From the NCBI GenBank assembly GCA_020466095.1, contig CM035807.1:63892650-63956649 (forward strand): a stretch of 64,000 nt of DNA. The letters run 5' to 3'. The position numbers and the translations under genes are program-made. The notes beneath the pieces are model-generated. The model was not told the DNA's origin. It did not search any database and was given only the letters and a program-made list of their open reading frames with translations. Below, in pieces: positions 9,849-20,497 of this stretch. The DNA is from Chlorops oryzae (taxonomy: Eukaryota; Arthropoda; Insecta; Diptera; Chloropidae). Every line of letters starts with the position of its first letter. Positions within the stretch are counted from its first letter, which is position 1.

Positions 9849-11277
9849 CTTAATTTATTTAAAAAAAAACAAAAAATCCTAAATTTAAAACTACAAACGC
9901 GGCGCGCAAAAAATAAAACACCAAAAAATATCCACGGAACAACAACAAGAAGAACATAATCTGGAGCAACCCAAGCAACAATGGCTATGAACATGACCGT
10001 CTCGCTTCAAGGCCAGGACGTATGGCTGCCACGGACACTTTTTAAAGTTGTCGGTAACACCCTTTAAAGCCCTTAAGCTCCAGGTACTGTATGTAATATA
10101 AATTATTTTATTTCTTTATATTGCCGAAAAAAAAGTACACACACAAACTGCATCAGAACTATTGATGCCACTAGTTTTGGTTTACTGTGTTTTTTGTTTC
10201 TTCTTTTTCTTGCCTTTTCGCAAAACCCAAGCCTCTATCAAATAAAAAAAAACAGTCCACTACATAAATATTGAAGAAATATTATAATTTTATTTTTGTA
10301 TTTTAATATATAAAAAACCCTTAAGCTTTAAAGCTTTAAAAACTTTGATTTGAGTTAGCATATATTTATTTTGTATATTGTTGCGCACGGATTTAGTTTT
10401 TTTGTTTTTAATTTCAACTCGTCCGAAACAATAGGTATATCAGCAATGACAATTTAACTTTTAAAGCTAGCTCTAGCAGTGGCGTTGGTTTTAACCCAAG
10501 TTCCGATGTAGCGTTCTCATAGAAAATTCATTGCTTTTAAATTACTTACATCCACAATTTTATTGAGCTAAAGGATTGCAGGAACGTGGAGGGATTTTTA
10601 AATCATGTAGCGAGTAAAGAATGAGTTGCCCTATCCATCGGTCTGTCAGCCTACCTCCATAAGAGTTTTTCAAATTTAGCAAGCCATTAAGAGCAACTTT
10701 CAAATTAATTTATTAAATATATAATTCATCGGGGTACATTCCCTTTTTAACGGTCGTATTCTTTAGACGGTAGCATACTTCAGCTTATAACAAAAATAAT
10801 CTTCCGAGTTCACTATAAAGCAACTAGGGAAACGATAATTCAATTTTTTTTTTCTTATATAGCACGGCTTATGGTTCCAACAGTTATGTGAAACAAATAT
10901 ATAATATAAACTTGATTTCATTTAAGATAGGGAGTGCATTTGGTTTCCAGTTCAGTGAGGATATAGATATATCTATATGTATATACGCGTACTAAAATAT
11001 AATAATTTATTTTATGCATTGGACGAAAAAAATATATGCAATGTAGTACATACGTTAACTCGATGTATGACTTGATTTAGTATATAGTCGTCGAATTCAT
11101 TTGGTGAACGGCTACGTAATCTTATTTTTTTACCACGTTGACAAAGAATTTTCGAAAAGCGCGCACTTGATGACCTTAACCTTGCAAAGAAAATTTATTA
11201 GTGGAGTATTCATCTCACCAAATTAGCAGATAATAAAGCAATAAGGAATTAATACCCTTTTTCCAATGCATTAAATT
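9849..11277. other. AT-rich non-coding stretch, nothing recognised
   Basis: May include a retroelement leader just after the primer-site-like motif at 9824, with a short ATG-started frame near 9979-10070. Otherwise only homopolymer runs and simple AT-rich sequence were seen. Confidence 0.3.
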
Positions 11278-11302
11278 TTACAAATAAATCTTCTCACACG
11301 CT

Positions 11303-11773
11303 ATGGCACTGCTGATACACGTCTTTTGTGGCTTTCGTTCGGAACAGAATGATGGCAAGTTTGGGTGGTTTGAAGCAAGCAAGCAGCCCTGCGCGGTTAC
11401 TGCATATGCACTGGGGTCTTTCTTCGGGATACGGGAGTTGATGGTTATGTTACGTGCAGCATGCCGCGCTAATCCCGCAGGGCTGCGTGGCTTTCCGGTG
11501 TCGAGCACTCAGCTAGCCTCTACCTTTCCAAAGGGGGAGTTGGGATTCAAAAAGATTATACCGGAGGCTATCGTTTTGGCCAGAATATTTGCTGGCGACT
11601 TGGAAGTCCGATTAAGGAATAAAACAAACTTTTCGAATTCTCTTTTCCTTCGTTTTTTCTGCTGCTTTGCCCTTTTCTTCGTGGCGGCGTTCTCGAACTC
11701 AAAAAATCTACTGACTTCTCTCTACGTTCTTTTTTTCCACCTTATGTTCACGGTTGCCACTTTCAAAAAATAA
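11303..11773 (+). other. Unrecognised open reading frame, 156 codons
   Basis: A long frame for this AT-rich region, rich in small and hydrophobic residues (MALLIHVFCGF at the start, LGSFFGIRELMVMLRAA near residue 37). The opposite strand is also open for 76 codons at 11278-11508, so the openness may reflect base composition rather than coding. I recognise no domain. The right part (from about 11560) could overlap the 3' LTR of the gypsy element on the minus strand. Confidence 0.2.
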
Positions 11774-12189
11774 AAACCCAAACCGTTCAGAGAAGCAGCC
11801 AAATTGGATAAAAAGACTAAAATGGGTTTAATCGAACAGCACCCTTTTCTTGGTGAATGTAAGGTCTGATTTCCTTAAAGCTCCTTTTAAGCTATCCATT
11901 ACTAGCGAATTGGAGAAATATAAGTTTTCTCTGTTGGCTATGAAGTCACTCTCTCTCCAATTGTTATTTAAGTTGCTAATAGATTGCTTCATAGGTTATA
12001 TAGTGGGCTCGCACAAAACGCTGACAAATTGTTATTTTCTGTTTTGAAAAAAAATCTTTATTAAAGCTGCTTCGTTAGGACAGTGGTCACCAAGTAACGA
12101 ACAGAAAGAGGATTTTTTTTTAAGTGAGTGTGTGGCTGGACCCACGACAAGCCGGGAAAGTAAAAAAATAAATTTGTTCTTCAAGTCTA
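11774..12189. other. Probable 3' LTR region of the minus-strand gypsy element
   Basis: It lies immediately 3' (leftward) of the integrase C-terminus at 12190, where an LTR is expected. The 5' LTR was not found to the right of 21788, so the ends cannot be set by comparison. No gene is visible. Confidence 0.3.
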
Positions 12190-12540
12190 GCAATTAATAT
12201 CGCATGCATGATAGGTTCCTTCGAAACTTCCTCTAAGATCTTCAATTTCGTACAGGGAATTGCCAACCTTTTTTCGTATGCGACACTTTAAAAATTTTGG
12301 AATAAACTTAGCAATAATACCTTTAACTGCATTGCTAAGATAGACTTCTTGACCCTATTTATAGTTTAAATTGGCCGTGCGAGTATTGTAAACTTTGGAA
12401 GCCTTTTGATGCGCCTTTTCAAGATTTAGAGCTATGCGTTCTCTGACGTTGTATAGTTTATCAGCTCTAGTAATTATGGTATCGCTGGATAACATTTCGA
12501 GCTGTTCTAGCAAGTCGTAGGCCGAACCATGTAGGCACAT
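12190..12540 (-). pseudogene. Gypsy integrase C-terminal domain (frameshifted)
   Basis: The first part (12540-12355) carries a helical linker (LEQLEMLSSDTIITRADKL) that follows the integrase core. A frameshift near 12355 leads into a basic beta-rich segment with the typical close YEIEDLRGSFEGTYHACD near 12250-12195. This domain binds DNA non-specifically in integrases. It is present only once, because the duplication breakpoint lies upstream at 12860. Confidence 0.65.
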
Positions 12541-13130
12541 ATTCTGCCCAAATAGGGCATAATAAGATGAGCATTGGATAATTTAGAAATTATTTCCATA
12601 TTCACGCGCTCTGATGCGTTGGCTTGAGGGGAGTATAGGGCCGTTTTAATATGTTTTATTCCAAATTCTGTAAGAAACTCGGCCATTTGAGCCGAGACGA
12701 ACTGTTTTCCATTGTCACTGTGTATACATTGGGGAACGCCAAAGGTGGGAAAAAGTTCATTTTGCAAATAGGAAATTACATTGCAAGTAGTAGCCGAGTT
12801 CAGAGCTTTAAGAAAAACAAACTTGTGTGAAATGGTCCAAGACAATGAAAATCACTGTATTCTTATGCTTCGACAAGGGATACGGCCCTAAAAAATCGCA
12901 ATATAGCCTTTGAAAGGGGCGTGTGGTTGGGAAGGCTTCCCCATTGGTGGTTGTGCAACCTGGTTCGATGGCTTAATAGTTTTGCAATCGTCGCATTGGC
13001 CTACAAGGGATTTCGCATCGTGTGCCATAGAAGGCCAGAAATATTTCTGCCTGACTCTGTCTAGGGTTTAAAATATCCTCCATGACAACTGGAAAGTTGG
13101 GAAGCTAAAAGGGCTTTCTCTGCAAGTTTG
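12507..13130 (-). pseudogene. Gypsy integrase zinc-binding and catalytic core, copy 1
   Basis: From right to left there is a CxxC half of the HHCC zinc finger (GQCDDC, near 13000), then YCDFLGPYP with the first catalytic Asp near 12905, and HSDNGKQF with the second catalytic Asp near 12720. The family's SPQANASERVN segment, which holds the third acidic residue, follows. Frame changes occur near 12845 and 12545. Copy 2 keeps only the part right of the tandem junction at 16983, so it has lost the core after the first Asp. Confidence 0.75.
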
Positions 13131-13159
13131 TTTCGAAACCATAGCATCCAGAGACTGCT

Positions 13160-13714
13160 TTAGTCGCTCTCTATGCCCGGCCTTAAACACACCCGCTTAA
13201 AAACGTGCTGGTCAGAAACACGCAGGTCGGGCAATTGGTCGGAATTATAATGATTATTGTTCTTAGATCTGCATACTTGTACGTCGTTAAATTCTGCAGA
13301 ATTTAGATCAACTTCTTGGTAATTTTCAGCAACATGAAATGTATCTACATCAAACCGACACAGGGTATCAGGGACTACGTTGAGTGAGCCCTTGCGGTGC
13401 TCCATTCGGAAATCAAAATCCTGTTACTTTAAACTCCATCTGGCAAGGCGTCCCGACAAATCCTTTTGGCTCATAAGCCAAGTTAGACTGGAATGGTCTG
13501 TGACTATTCTGAGTGGTAACCATTCAATGTACGCCCTTAAACGCTTTGCGCATACGACTGCCGCCAAACATTCCATCTCGGTGACTGTGTATTTTCGCTG
13601 AGCACGATTAAGTTTTTGAGAAACGAAGGAGATCGGACGTTCCAACCCTTCATCGTTAATTTGGAACAACACCCCGCCTATGCCGATCCTAGAAGCGTCA
13701 CATTGTTTAATGAA
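13160..13714 (-). pseudogene. Gypsy RNase H domain, copy 1
   Basis: The domain starts at the MITE boundary with FIKQCDASRIGIGGVL (first catalytic Asp), then TVTEMECLAAV (Glu) and IVTDHSSLTWL (Asp), the usual order for gypsy RNase H, which degrades the RNA strand during reverse transcription. An in-frame TAA near 13420 cuts it before MEHRKGSLNVVPDTLCR. The identical second copy is at 17283-17837. The rightmost codons of the open frame (13715-13789) belong to inserted elements, not to the enzyme. Confidence 0.8.
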
Positions 13715-13729
13715 CAGGGCTCGGATATA

Positions 13730-14815
13730 AAGACTGTCCCAGAAATAACTGTCCTTTTGATTTTTTTTTATTGCAAAAAAACCAATCATGTTTTTTTAAA
13801 AATTCTTTGAGTTTATTATTAAGTGAACATTACAAAATAAATAAAAATTTTAATTACACTGAAAAAAATACACTTAAAAATAATTATAAACTTTTTTATT
13901 AAGGTCCTCAATTAGGTTTTTTACCGACCTTTCGTTCACCTTAGTGTATGCCCGACACCATTTGTGTCGAAATATTTCGATGTTCTTCGCAAACGCCGGT
14001 GCAGACTCTCTGATGTAAATTTCGGTGTTGATTGTGCGATCCGTCACAAATTCCTTACTTCGAAGGCTACATTTGCAAATGGCCTGCCACACCATGTATT
14101 TCTTTGGAAATTTGGTATGTTTTTCGGTGGTAAATTTAGAGGATGCTCCACCCCTTCTAACCGCAGTATAATATCGGTGTCCAGGTAACTGCTTGAAATC
14201 CGTTTTGCAATACGTTTCATCGTCCATGATCACGCAATCAAATTTGGGCAGGTAATCGCGATACAGTTTTCGAGCCCTCCTCTTGTCTTCGGCGTCCTTT
14301 TCTTCTGACCTATCAGGTACTTTTTGTGCTTTATAGCTCCTTAGGTTGTAAAATTTTTTAATCCGTTGAACACTTGACTTCGATGTTCCCGCTTTTGGTG
14401 CCATATCACGAACCGAAGTGCCTGTATTCTGAGTAAATAGCCGCTTAACGTTCTGGGCCACCGCTTGGTTCGCTGGGCCACTTTTTCTCTTTGATCCTGG
14501 TGTTTTTGATAAAGGGGTAAGCTGTCTGTATCGTTTTATGATCCTACCGACAGTTTTTTTGCACACGCCAATTTCCTTAGCGATCTTTTTTTTACGTGGT
14601 GTTTGGATTTTCCAGGTGTTTGTAAATAATTGCTTTCCGCTTTTCTTCTTGTTGAGACAACATCTTTTTAGTAGCTCTTTTATTTTACGAATGAGTATTT
14701 TTTTTAAATCTGAAATATTAATACTTTATTTAGGTACCAAATATCCTGCTATATAGTTAACACTTTTTGATAAATAGCCTAAAAACAAAAGGACAGTTAT
14801 TTCTGGGACAGTCCT
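13730..14815 (-). mobile_element. Tc1-like DNA transposon, copy 1, internally deleted, 1086 bp
   Basis: Inverted ends of about 29 bases (both contain GACTGTCCCAGAAATAACTG) are flanked by TA (13728-13729, 14816-14817), the Tc1/mariner target. The transposase gene inside is truncated. It inserted into an AT-rich arm of the hAT MITE. Copy 2 at 17853-18939 has the same borders and differs by one extra T. Confidence 0.85.
13874..14680 (-). pseudogene. Tc1-like transposase remnant, copy 1
   Basis: The start codon region (MLSQQEEKRKAII, near 14668) is in a different frame from the body because of an A-run near 14590. The body has a helix-turn-helix segment (IGVCKKTVGRIIKRYRQL), a second helical part (TSVRDMAPKAGTSKSSVQR), and the first catalytic Asp in VIMDDETYCK. 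The second and third catalytic acids are missing: about residue 195 the sequence jumps to a basic C-terminus (KNLIEDLNKKV). It therefore cannot catalyse transposition. The family resembles the group whose proteins carry the MDDETY signature rather than classic Tc1. Confidence 0.8.
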
Positions 14816-15045
14816 TATATGCATTTATAAATTTAAAGCATACTTTATGGAGTACGAATTTTGTTCAACCCACGTAAAGTTAAGATTCAAATAGATTTTA
14901 AACTTCAATACGAACTTTTAAGGAAGGTAGAAAAGCCGTTTGAAGTTCAACTTCACTAGACTTATTCGCAAAATGTTGGTAAGAAAAGTTTTTCCCCCAT
15001 AAAGTATGCTTTAAATTTATGAATGCATATATATCCGAGCCCTGA

Positions 15046-15330
15046 TAATGAACTACCTGTTATAATCCGGCTGCGCCAGTACGGGAGCGTTCAAGAGGGC
15101 GATCTTTAACTCTTCGAAGCTTGTTCATAAAAATTTACAATTTCCTTTACGTAGGCCATCCGTTAAGAGACCTGCAAGATTAGCGAAATTTGATATAAGG
15201 GATCTATACCAGTTTCCCAAGCCGATGAATCGGCGGACTTGACGGAGGCTTTTTGGAATCGGGGAATCCCGTATGGCTACAACTTTGTCAGGATCTACGT
15301 TAACAGCCGTCGGTGTCCTTCTCGCTCCTG
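15046..15330 (-). pseudogene. Gypsy RT thumb/connection segment, copy 1
   Basis: It reads VNVDPDKVVAIRDSPIPKS, then LRQVRRFIGLGNWYRSLISNF and the close NAPVLAQPDY, the stretch that links the RT thumb to RNase H in gypsy elements. One stop falls after GNCKFL. The palm with the YxDD active site is deleted. Copy 2 lies at 19170-19454. Confidence 0.75.
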
Positions 15331-15339
15331 GTGCGGTTT

Positions 15340-15645
15340 CCCGGATGGTGATTTACTCATTTTGTGGTCACTATTCCGCGTTCGCCACACTTGTAACAAA
15401 AAACATGCCTGGTTTCTTCTGGGCAATAGATATAGGAATGTCCTACTGATAAACAATTCCAGCATTTTATTTTGGTATAATCAGGGATGGAACGTTTTGA
15501 AAGCTGAATAGCCTCGACTTGTGGGTCTTTATCTACATCTGAGTTGTCCTCTTCTGGTGTAGTCGCGTTAGTCTCGCGAACAAGCGGCTTTGTCGACCTA
15601 CTTTGAGGCAGGAAGCTTTTACTCTCCTTAAGGACCTTCTCAGCG
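15340..15645 (-). pseudogene. Gypsy Gag nucleocapsid zinc knuckles, copy 1
   Basis: A CCHC knuckle CWNCLSVGHSYIYC is followed by CYKCGERGIVTTK, the first half of a second knuckle. Gag knuckles bind and package element RNA. The reading frame then stops and the sequence continues with RT connection, showing an internal deletion of protease and RT. Copy 2 is at 19464-19769. Confidence 0.75.
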
Positions 15646-15647
15646 CT

Positions 15648-16301
15648 TCATACGAAATCCCTTAATGCATGAGTGGATTTTGCATCTGTTTTGAACAGCA
15701 TAAGTTTAAGGTTACAATGAACATTCCGCGTTAGAATGTCTATTAAAACTCTTTCGCCTAATGGTTCTTTCATTCTGAGATTCATAGAAATGATACTACA
15801 AAAAAAATCGTCAACGGACTCTTCCAAAAGTTGCTTTCGGGTGGATATTTTCATGAGAATCTCGTTATCTGTTTCCAGACTTCTAAACTCTTTTGTAATC
15901 ATCTCAACTCTCATTTCTCGCTGAGACGCGTTAACTATGTCCTGTATATGAGCGAGTAGATAGTTATTCCCTTCGGTAGTGGAGGTATTTTGACTCTGAG
16001 CCATTTAGTTAATTTCGGTGTTTCTAATTAGACTTTCCAATGTCCTTGATTCGGTAAGCGGTACTTGTGTGATACTAGGTGAAATAAGAATGAAATTATC
16101 AATATCAGGAAACCCGTGAGGTTCGCCGAATCCTCGAAAATGATCGTCACTAGACGCGTTAGGTATACCTTCTTCAGAAAAGGTTGTTATAAGAGGGGGT
16201 GAACGAATTACTAATGGCCTAACTGTGGGTGGAGCTTCAAAATCATTCTGAGGCACAGGTGGGAGGGAGTTCGAATGAAGGCTTTTGTCTCGCGTCTGCA
16301 T
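15648..16301 (-). pseudogene. Gypsy Gag N-terminal region, copy 1, one in-frame stop
   Basis: A 98-codon frame (start MQTRDKSLHSNSLPP at 16301) and a 118-codon frame (start MAQSQNTSTTEG at 16004) are in the same phase and separated by a single TAA whose next codon is ATG. The second part (ETDNEILMKISTRKQLLEESVDDFF) looks like the capsid-type Gag helices of mdg3-like elements. Another stop follows RDFV, before the knuckles. Copy 2 (19772-20425) is identical, so the stops predate the duplication. Confidence 0.7.
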
Positions 16302-16373
16302 GTTCTGTCGCGGACCAATAAAAGAACAGACAGTACAAAGGGGGGGCCGAACGACCTAGTGATAGGCGTAATA

Positions 16374-16982
16374 TTAGGTGTAGTAAAAAGAAATCCATTA
16401 TTTTTGCATTAAATTGAGGGCTTTATTTAAGATAGTTAGAATGACCCGATTTAGGTCAAATATGCGCCGTTTTGTTCGATAACTTGTTGCCATTTTAAAG
16501 GTAATTTCATTATGCCTCTCTCATAGAAGCCCTCGTTCCTATTAGCAAAAAATTGAGACAGTCGAATTTCAGAAGCCTCTCTTGAAGCGAATGTTTCACC
16601 AGCAAAATTGTTCGCCATGGACAGGAACAGATGGTAATCACTTGGTGCCAGGTCCGGACTATAAGGTGGATGCAGAAGAACCTCCCAACCAAACTCCCGG
16701 AGCTTCTGGCGAGTCACTATCGATGTGTGTGGCCTGGCGTTGTCCTGATGGAACACAATTCCTCTCCTATTGGCCAAAGCTGGCCGCTTATGGGCGATTG
16801 CTTCCTTCAGACGGTCCAATTGTTGACAGTAGAGTTCCGAGTTAAGAGTTTTGCCGTATGGGAGCAGCTCATAGTAGATAATTCCCTGCCAATCCCACCA
16901 AACACACAGCAAAACCTTCCTGGCCGTCAATCCTGGCTTGGCCACCGTTTCCGCCGGTTCACCGTGTTTCGACCACGACCGT
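16374..16982 (-). pseudogene. Mariner, truncated by the duplication junction
   Basis: It contains the left inverted end (TTAGGTGTAGTAAAAAG) and the C-terminal ~175 codons of transposase, identical to the full copy at 20498-21785, and stops at the tandem junction. The second and third catalytic Asp (FHQDNARPH, PPYSPDLAPSDYH) remain but the first and the DNA-binding half are gone. Confidence 0.9.
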
Positions 16983-17282
16983 TTCTTATGCTTCGACAAG
17001 GGATACGGCCCTAAAAAATCGCAATATAGCCTTTGAAAGGGGCGTGTGGTTGGGAAGGCTTCCCCATTGGTGGTTGTGCAACCTGGTTCGATGGCTTAAT
17101 AGTTTTGCAATCGTCGCATTGGCCTACAAGGGATTTCGCATCGTGTGCCATAGAAGGCCAGAAATATTTCTGCCTGACTCTGTCTAGGGTTTAAAATATC
17201 CTCCATGACAACTGGAAAGTTGGGAAGCTAAAAGGGCTTTCTCTGCAAGTTTGTTTCGAAACCATAGCATCCAGAGACTGCT

Positions 17283-17837
17283 TTAGTCGCTCTCTATGCC
17301 CGGCCTTAAACACACCCGCTTAAAAACGTGCTGGTCAGAAACACGCAGGTCGGGCAATTGGTCGGAATTATAATGATTATTGTTCTTAGATCTGCATACT
17401 TGTACGTCGTTAAATTCTGCAGAATTTAGATCAACTTCTTGGTAATTTTCAGCAACATGAAATGTATCTACATCAAACCGACACAGGGTATCAGGGACTA
17501 CGTTGAGTGAGCCCTTGCGGTGCTCCATTCGGAAATCAAAATCCTGTTACTTTAAACTCCATCTGGCAAGGCGTCCCGACAAATCCTTTTGGCTCATAAG
17601 CCAAGTTAGACTGGAATGGTCTGTGACTATTCTGAGTGGTAACCATTCAATGTACGCCCTTAAACGCTTTGCGCATACGACTGCCGCCAAACATTCCATC
17701 TCGGTGACTGTGTATTTTCGCTGAGCACGATTAAGTTTTTGAGAAACGAAGGAGATCGGACGTTCCAACCCTTCATCGTTAATTTGGAACAACACCCCGC
17801 CTATGCCGATCCTAGAAGCGTCACATTGTTTAATGAA
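17283..17837 (-). pseudogene. Gypsy RNase H domain, copy 2
   Basis: Identical to 13160-13714, including the in-frame TAA. It lies inside duplication unit 2, downstream of the second MITE copy. Leftward it continues into the integrase zinc-finger segment (16990-17250), which is cut by the junction at 16983. Confidence 0.8.
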
Positions 17838-19169
17838 CAGGGCTCGGATATAAAGACTGTCCCAGAAATAACTGTCCTTTTGATTTTTTTTTATTGCAAA
17901 AAAACCAATCATGTTTTTTTAAAAATTCTTTGAGTTTATTATTAAGTGAACATTACAAAATAAATAAAAATTTTAATTACACTGAAAAAAATACACTTAA
18001 AAATAATTATAAACTTTTTTATTAAGGTCCTCAATTAGGTTTTTTACCGACCTTTCGTTCACCTTAGTGTATGCCCGACACCATTTGTGTCGAAATATTT
18101 CGATGTTCTTCGCAAACGCCGGTGCAGACTCTCTGATGTAAATTTCGGTGTTGATTGTGCGATCCGTCACAAATTCCTTACTTCGAAGGCTACATTTGCA
18201 AATGGCCTGCCACACCATGTATTTCTTTGGAAATTTGGTATGTTTTTCGGTGGTAAATTTAGAGGATGCTCCACCCCTTCTAACCGCAGTATAATATCGG
18301 TGTCCAGGTAACTGCTTGAAATCCGTTTTGCAATACGTTTCATCGTCCATGATCACGCAATCAAATTTGGGCAGGTAATCGCGATACAGTTTTCGAGCCC
18401 TCCTCTTGTCTTCGGCGTCCTTTTCTTCTGACCTATCAGGTACTTTTTGTGCTTTATAGCTCCTTAGGTTGTAAAATTTTTTAATCCGTTGAACACTTGA
18501 CTTCGATGTTCCCGCTTTTGGTGCCATATCACGAACCGAAGTGCCTGTATTCTGAGTAAATAGCCGCTTAACGTTCTGGGCCACCGCTTGGTTCGCTGGG
18601 CCACTTTTTCTCTTTGATCCTGGTGTTTTTGATAAAGGGGTAAGCTGTCTGTATCGTTTTATGATCCTACCGACAGTTTTTTTTGCACACGCCAATTTCC
18701 TTAGCGATCTTTTTTTTACGTGGTGTTTGGATTTTCCAGGTGTTTGTAAATAATTGCTTTCCGCTTTTCTTCTTGTTGAGACAACATCTTTTTAGTAGCT
18801 CTTTTATTTTACGAATGAGTATTTTTTTTAAATCTGAAATATTAATACTTTATTTAGGTACCAAATATCCTGCTATATAGTTAACACTTTTTGATAAATA
18901 GCCTAAAAACAAAAGGACAGTTATTTCTGGGACAGTCCTTATATGCATTTATAAATTTAAAGCATACTTTATGGAGTACGAATTTTGTTCAACCCACGTA
19001 AAGTTAAGATTCAAATAGATTTTAAACTTCAATACGAACTTTTAAGGAAGGTAGAAAAGCCGTTTGAAGTTCAACTTCACTAGACTTATTCGCAAAATGT
19101 TGGTAAGAAAAGTTTTTCCCCCATAAAGTATGCTTTAAATTTATGAATGCATATATATCCGAGCCCTGA
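17838..19169. mobile_element. hAT-type MITE, copy 2, split by Tc1-like element
   Basis: Same arms, same Tc1 insertion and same flanking 8-bp duplication as 13715-15045. It is a copy by segmental duplication, not an independent insertion, because all junctions agree. Confidence 0.75.
17853..18939 (-). mobile_element. Tc1-like DNA transposon, copy 2
   Basis: Same as 13730-14815 apart from one extra T near 18675. It holds the transposase remnant 17997-18695, whose first codons now read from a shifted frame upstream of KKTVGRIIKRY. The second and third catalytic acids are absent as in copy 1. Confidence 0.85.
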
Positions 19170-20425
19170 TAATGAACTACCTGTTATAATCCGGCTGCGC
19201 CAGTACGGGAGCGTTCAAGAGGGCGATCTTTAACTCTTCGAAGCTTGTTCATAAAAATTTACAATTTCCTTTACGTAGGCCATCCGTTAAGAGACCTGCA
19301 AGATTAGCGAAATTTGATATAAGGGATCTATACCAGTTTCCCAAGCCGATGAATCGGCGGACTTGACGGAGGCTTTTTGGAATCGGGGAATCCCGTATGG
19401 CTACAACTTTGTCAGGATCTACGTTAACAGCCGTCGGTGTCCTTCTCGCTCCTGGTGCGGTTTCCCGGATGGTGATTTACTCATTTTGTGGTCACTATTC
19501 CGCGTTCGCCACACTTGTAACAAAAAACATGCCTGGTTTCTTCTGGGCAATAGATATAGGAATGTCCTACTGATAAACAATTCCAGCATTTTATTTTGGT
19601 ATAATCAGGGATGGAACGTTTTGAAAGCTGAATAGCCTCGACTTGTGGGTCTTTATCTACATCTGAGTTGTCCTCTTCTGGTGTAGTCGCGTTAGTCTCG
19701 CGAACAAGCGGCTTTGTCGACCTACTTTGAGGCAGGAAGCTTTTACTCTCCTTAAGGACCTTCTCAGCGCTTCATACGAAATCCCTTAATGCATGAGTGG
19801 ATTTTGCATCTGTTTTGAACAGCATAAGTTTAAGGTTACAATGAACATTCCGCGTTAGAATGTCTATTAAAACTCTTTCGCCTAATGGTTCTTTCATTCT
19901 GAGATTCATAGAAATGATACTACAAAAAAAATCGTCAACGGACTCTTCCAAAAGTTGCTTTCGGGTGGATATTTTCATGAGAATCTCGTTATCTGTTTCC
20001 AGACTTCTAAACTCTTTTGTAATCATCTCAACTCTCATTTCTCGCTGAGACGCGTTAACTATGTCCTGTATATGAGCGAGTAGATAGTTATTCCCTTCGG
20101 TAGTGGAGGTATTTTGACTCTGAGCCATTTAGTTAATTTCGGTGTTTCTAATTAGACTTTCCAATGTCCTTGATTCGGTAAGCGGTACTTGTGTGATACT
20201 AGGTGAAATAAGAATGAAATTATCAATATCAGGAAACCCGTGAGGTTCGCCGAATCCTCGAAAATGATCGTCACTAGACGCGTTAGGTATACCTTCTTCA
20301 GAAAAGGTTGTTATAAGAGGGGGTGAACGAATTACTAATGGCCTAACTGTGGGTGGAGCTTCAAAATCATTCTGAGGCACAGGTGGGAGGGAGTTCGAAT
20401 GAAGGCTTTTGTCTCGCGTCTGCAT
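19170..20425 (-). pseudogene. Gypsy gag, zinc knuckles and RT connection, copy 2
   Basis: Duplicate of 15046-16301: RT connection at 19170-19454, knuckles at 19464-19769, and Gag at 19772-20425 with the same in-frame TAA before ATG. No difference from copy 1 was seen. Confidence 0.75.
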
Positions 20426-20497
20426 GTTCTGTCGCGGACCAATAAAAGAACAGACAGTACAAAGGGGGGGCCGAACGACCTAGTGATAGGCGTAATA

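Larger units (their letters stand above)
13715..15045. mobile_element. hAT-type MITE, copy 1, split by a Tc1-like element
   Basis: Without the Tc1 insertion the MITE is about 243 bp. Its arms both begin CAGGGCTCGGATATA and stay paired for about 45 bases (TATGCAT, then AAATTTAAAGCATACTTTATGG). Flanks are TTAATGAA on the left and ATAATGAA on the right, an 8-bp target duplication with one mismatch, and CAGGG ends are common in hAT elements. It interrupts the gypsy sequence between RT connection and RNase H. Confidence 0.75.
12860..16982. repeat. Tandem duplication, unit 1 (4123 bp)
   Basis: Every feature in 12860-16982 recurs 4123-4124 bp to the right with the same sequence by eye. The left breakpoint lies in the gypsy integrase, and the right breakpoint lies in the mariner transposase. 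At the junction 16981-16985 the mariner sequence GACCGTTT passes directly into TTCTTATGC of the integrase, with a 2-base TT overlap. Confidence 0.9.
12190..20497 (-). mobile_element. Internally deleted Ty3/gypsy (mdg3/blastopia-like) element, partly duplicated and nested
   Basis: Reading leftward, the order is gag, zinc knuckles, RT thumb/connection, RNase H, integrase, an order that identifies Ty3/gypsy. Protease and the catalytic half of RT are missing: the second zinc knuckle runs within about 50 bp into the RT C-terminus. A hAT MITE with a Tc1-like insertion splits the RT/RNase H join, a mariner sits upstream of gag, and 4.12 kb of the whole nest is tandemly duplicated. Several in-frame stops and frameshifts show that the element is dead. 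The domain style (RNase H ending HRKGSLNVVPDTLCR, integrase ending EDLRGSFEGTYHACD) suggests the mdg3/blastopia group; that subgroup is a guess. Confidence 0.8.

Noticed and set aside
13739..13789. Extra N-terminal part of the RNase H frame (MIGFFAIKKNQKD)
   Set aside because: These codons come from the Tc1 and MITE ends and not from the gypsy gene.
16510..16845. Several overlapping frames opposite or out of phase to the mariner transposase (also at 20634-21567 and 58539-59145)
   Set aside because: They recur wherever mariner copies occur and are antisense or shifted reads of the transposase.
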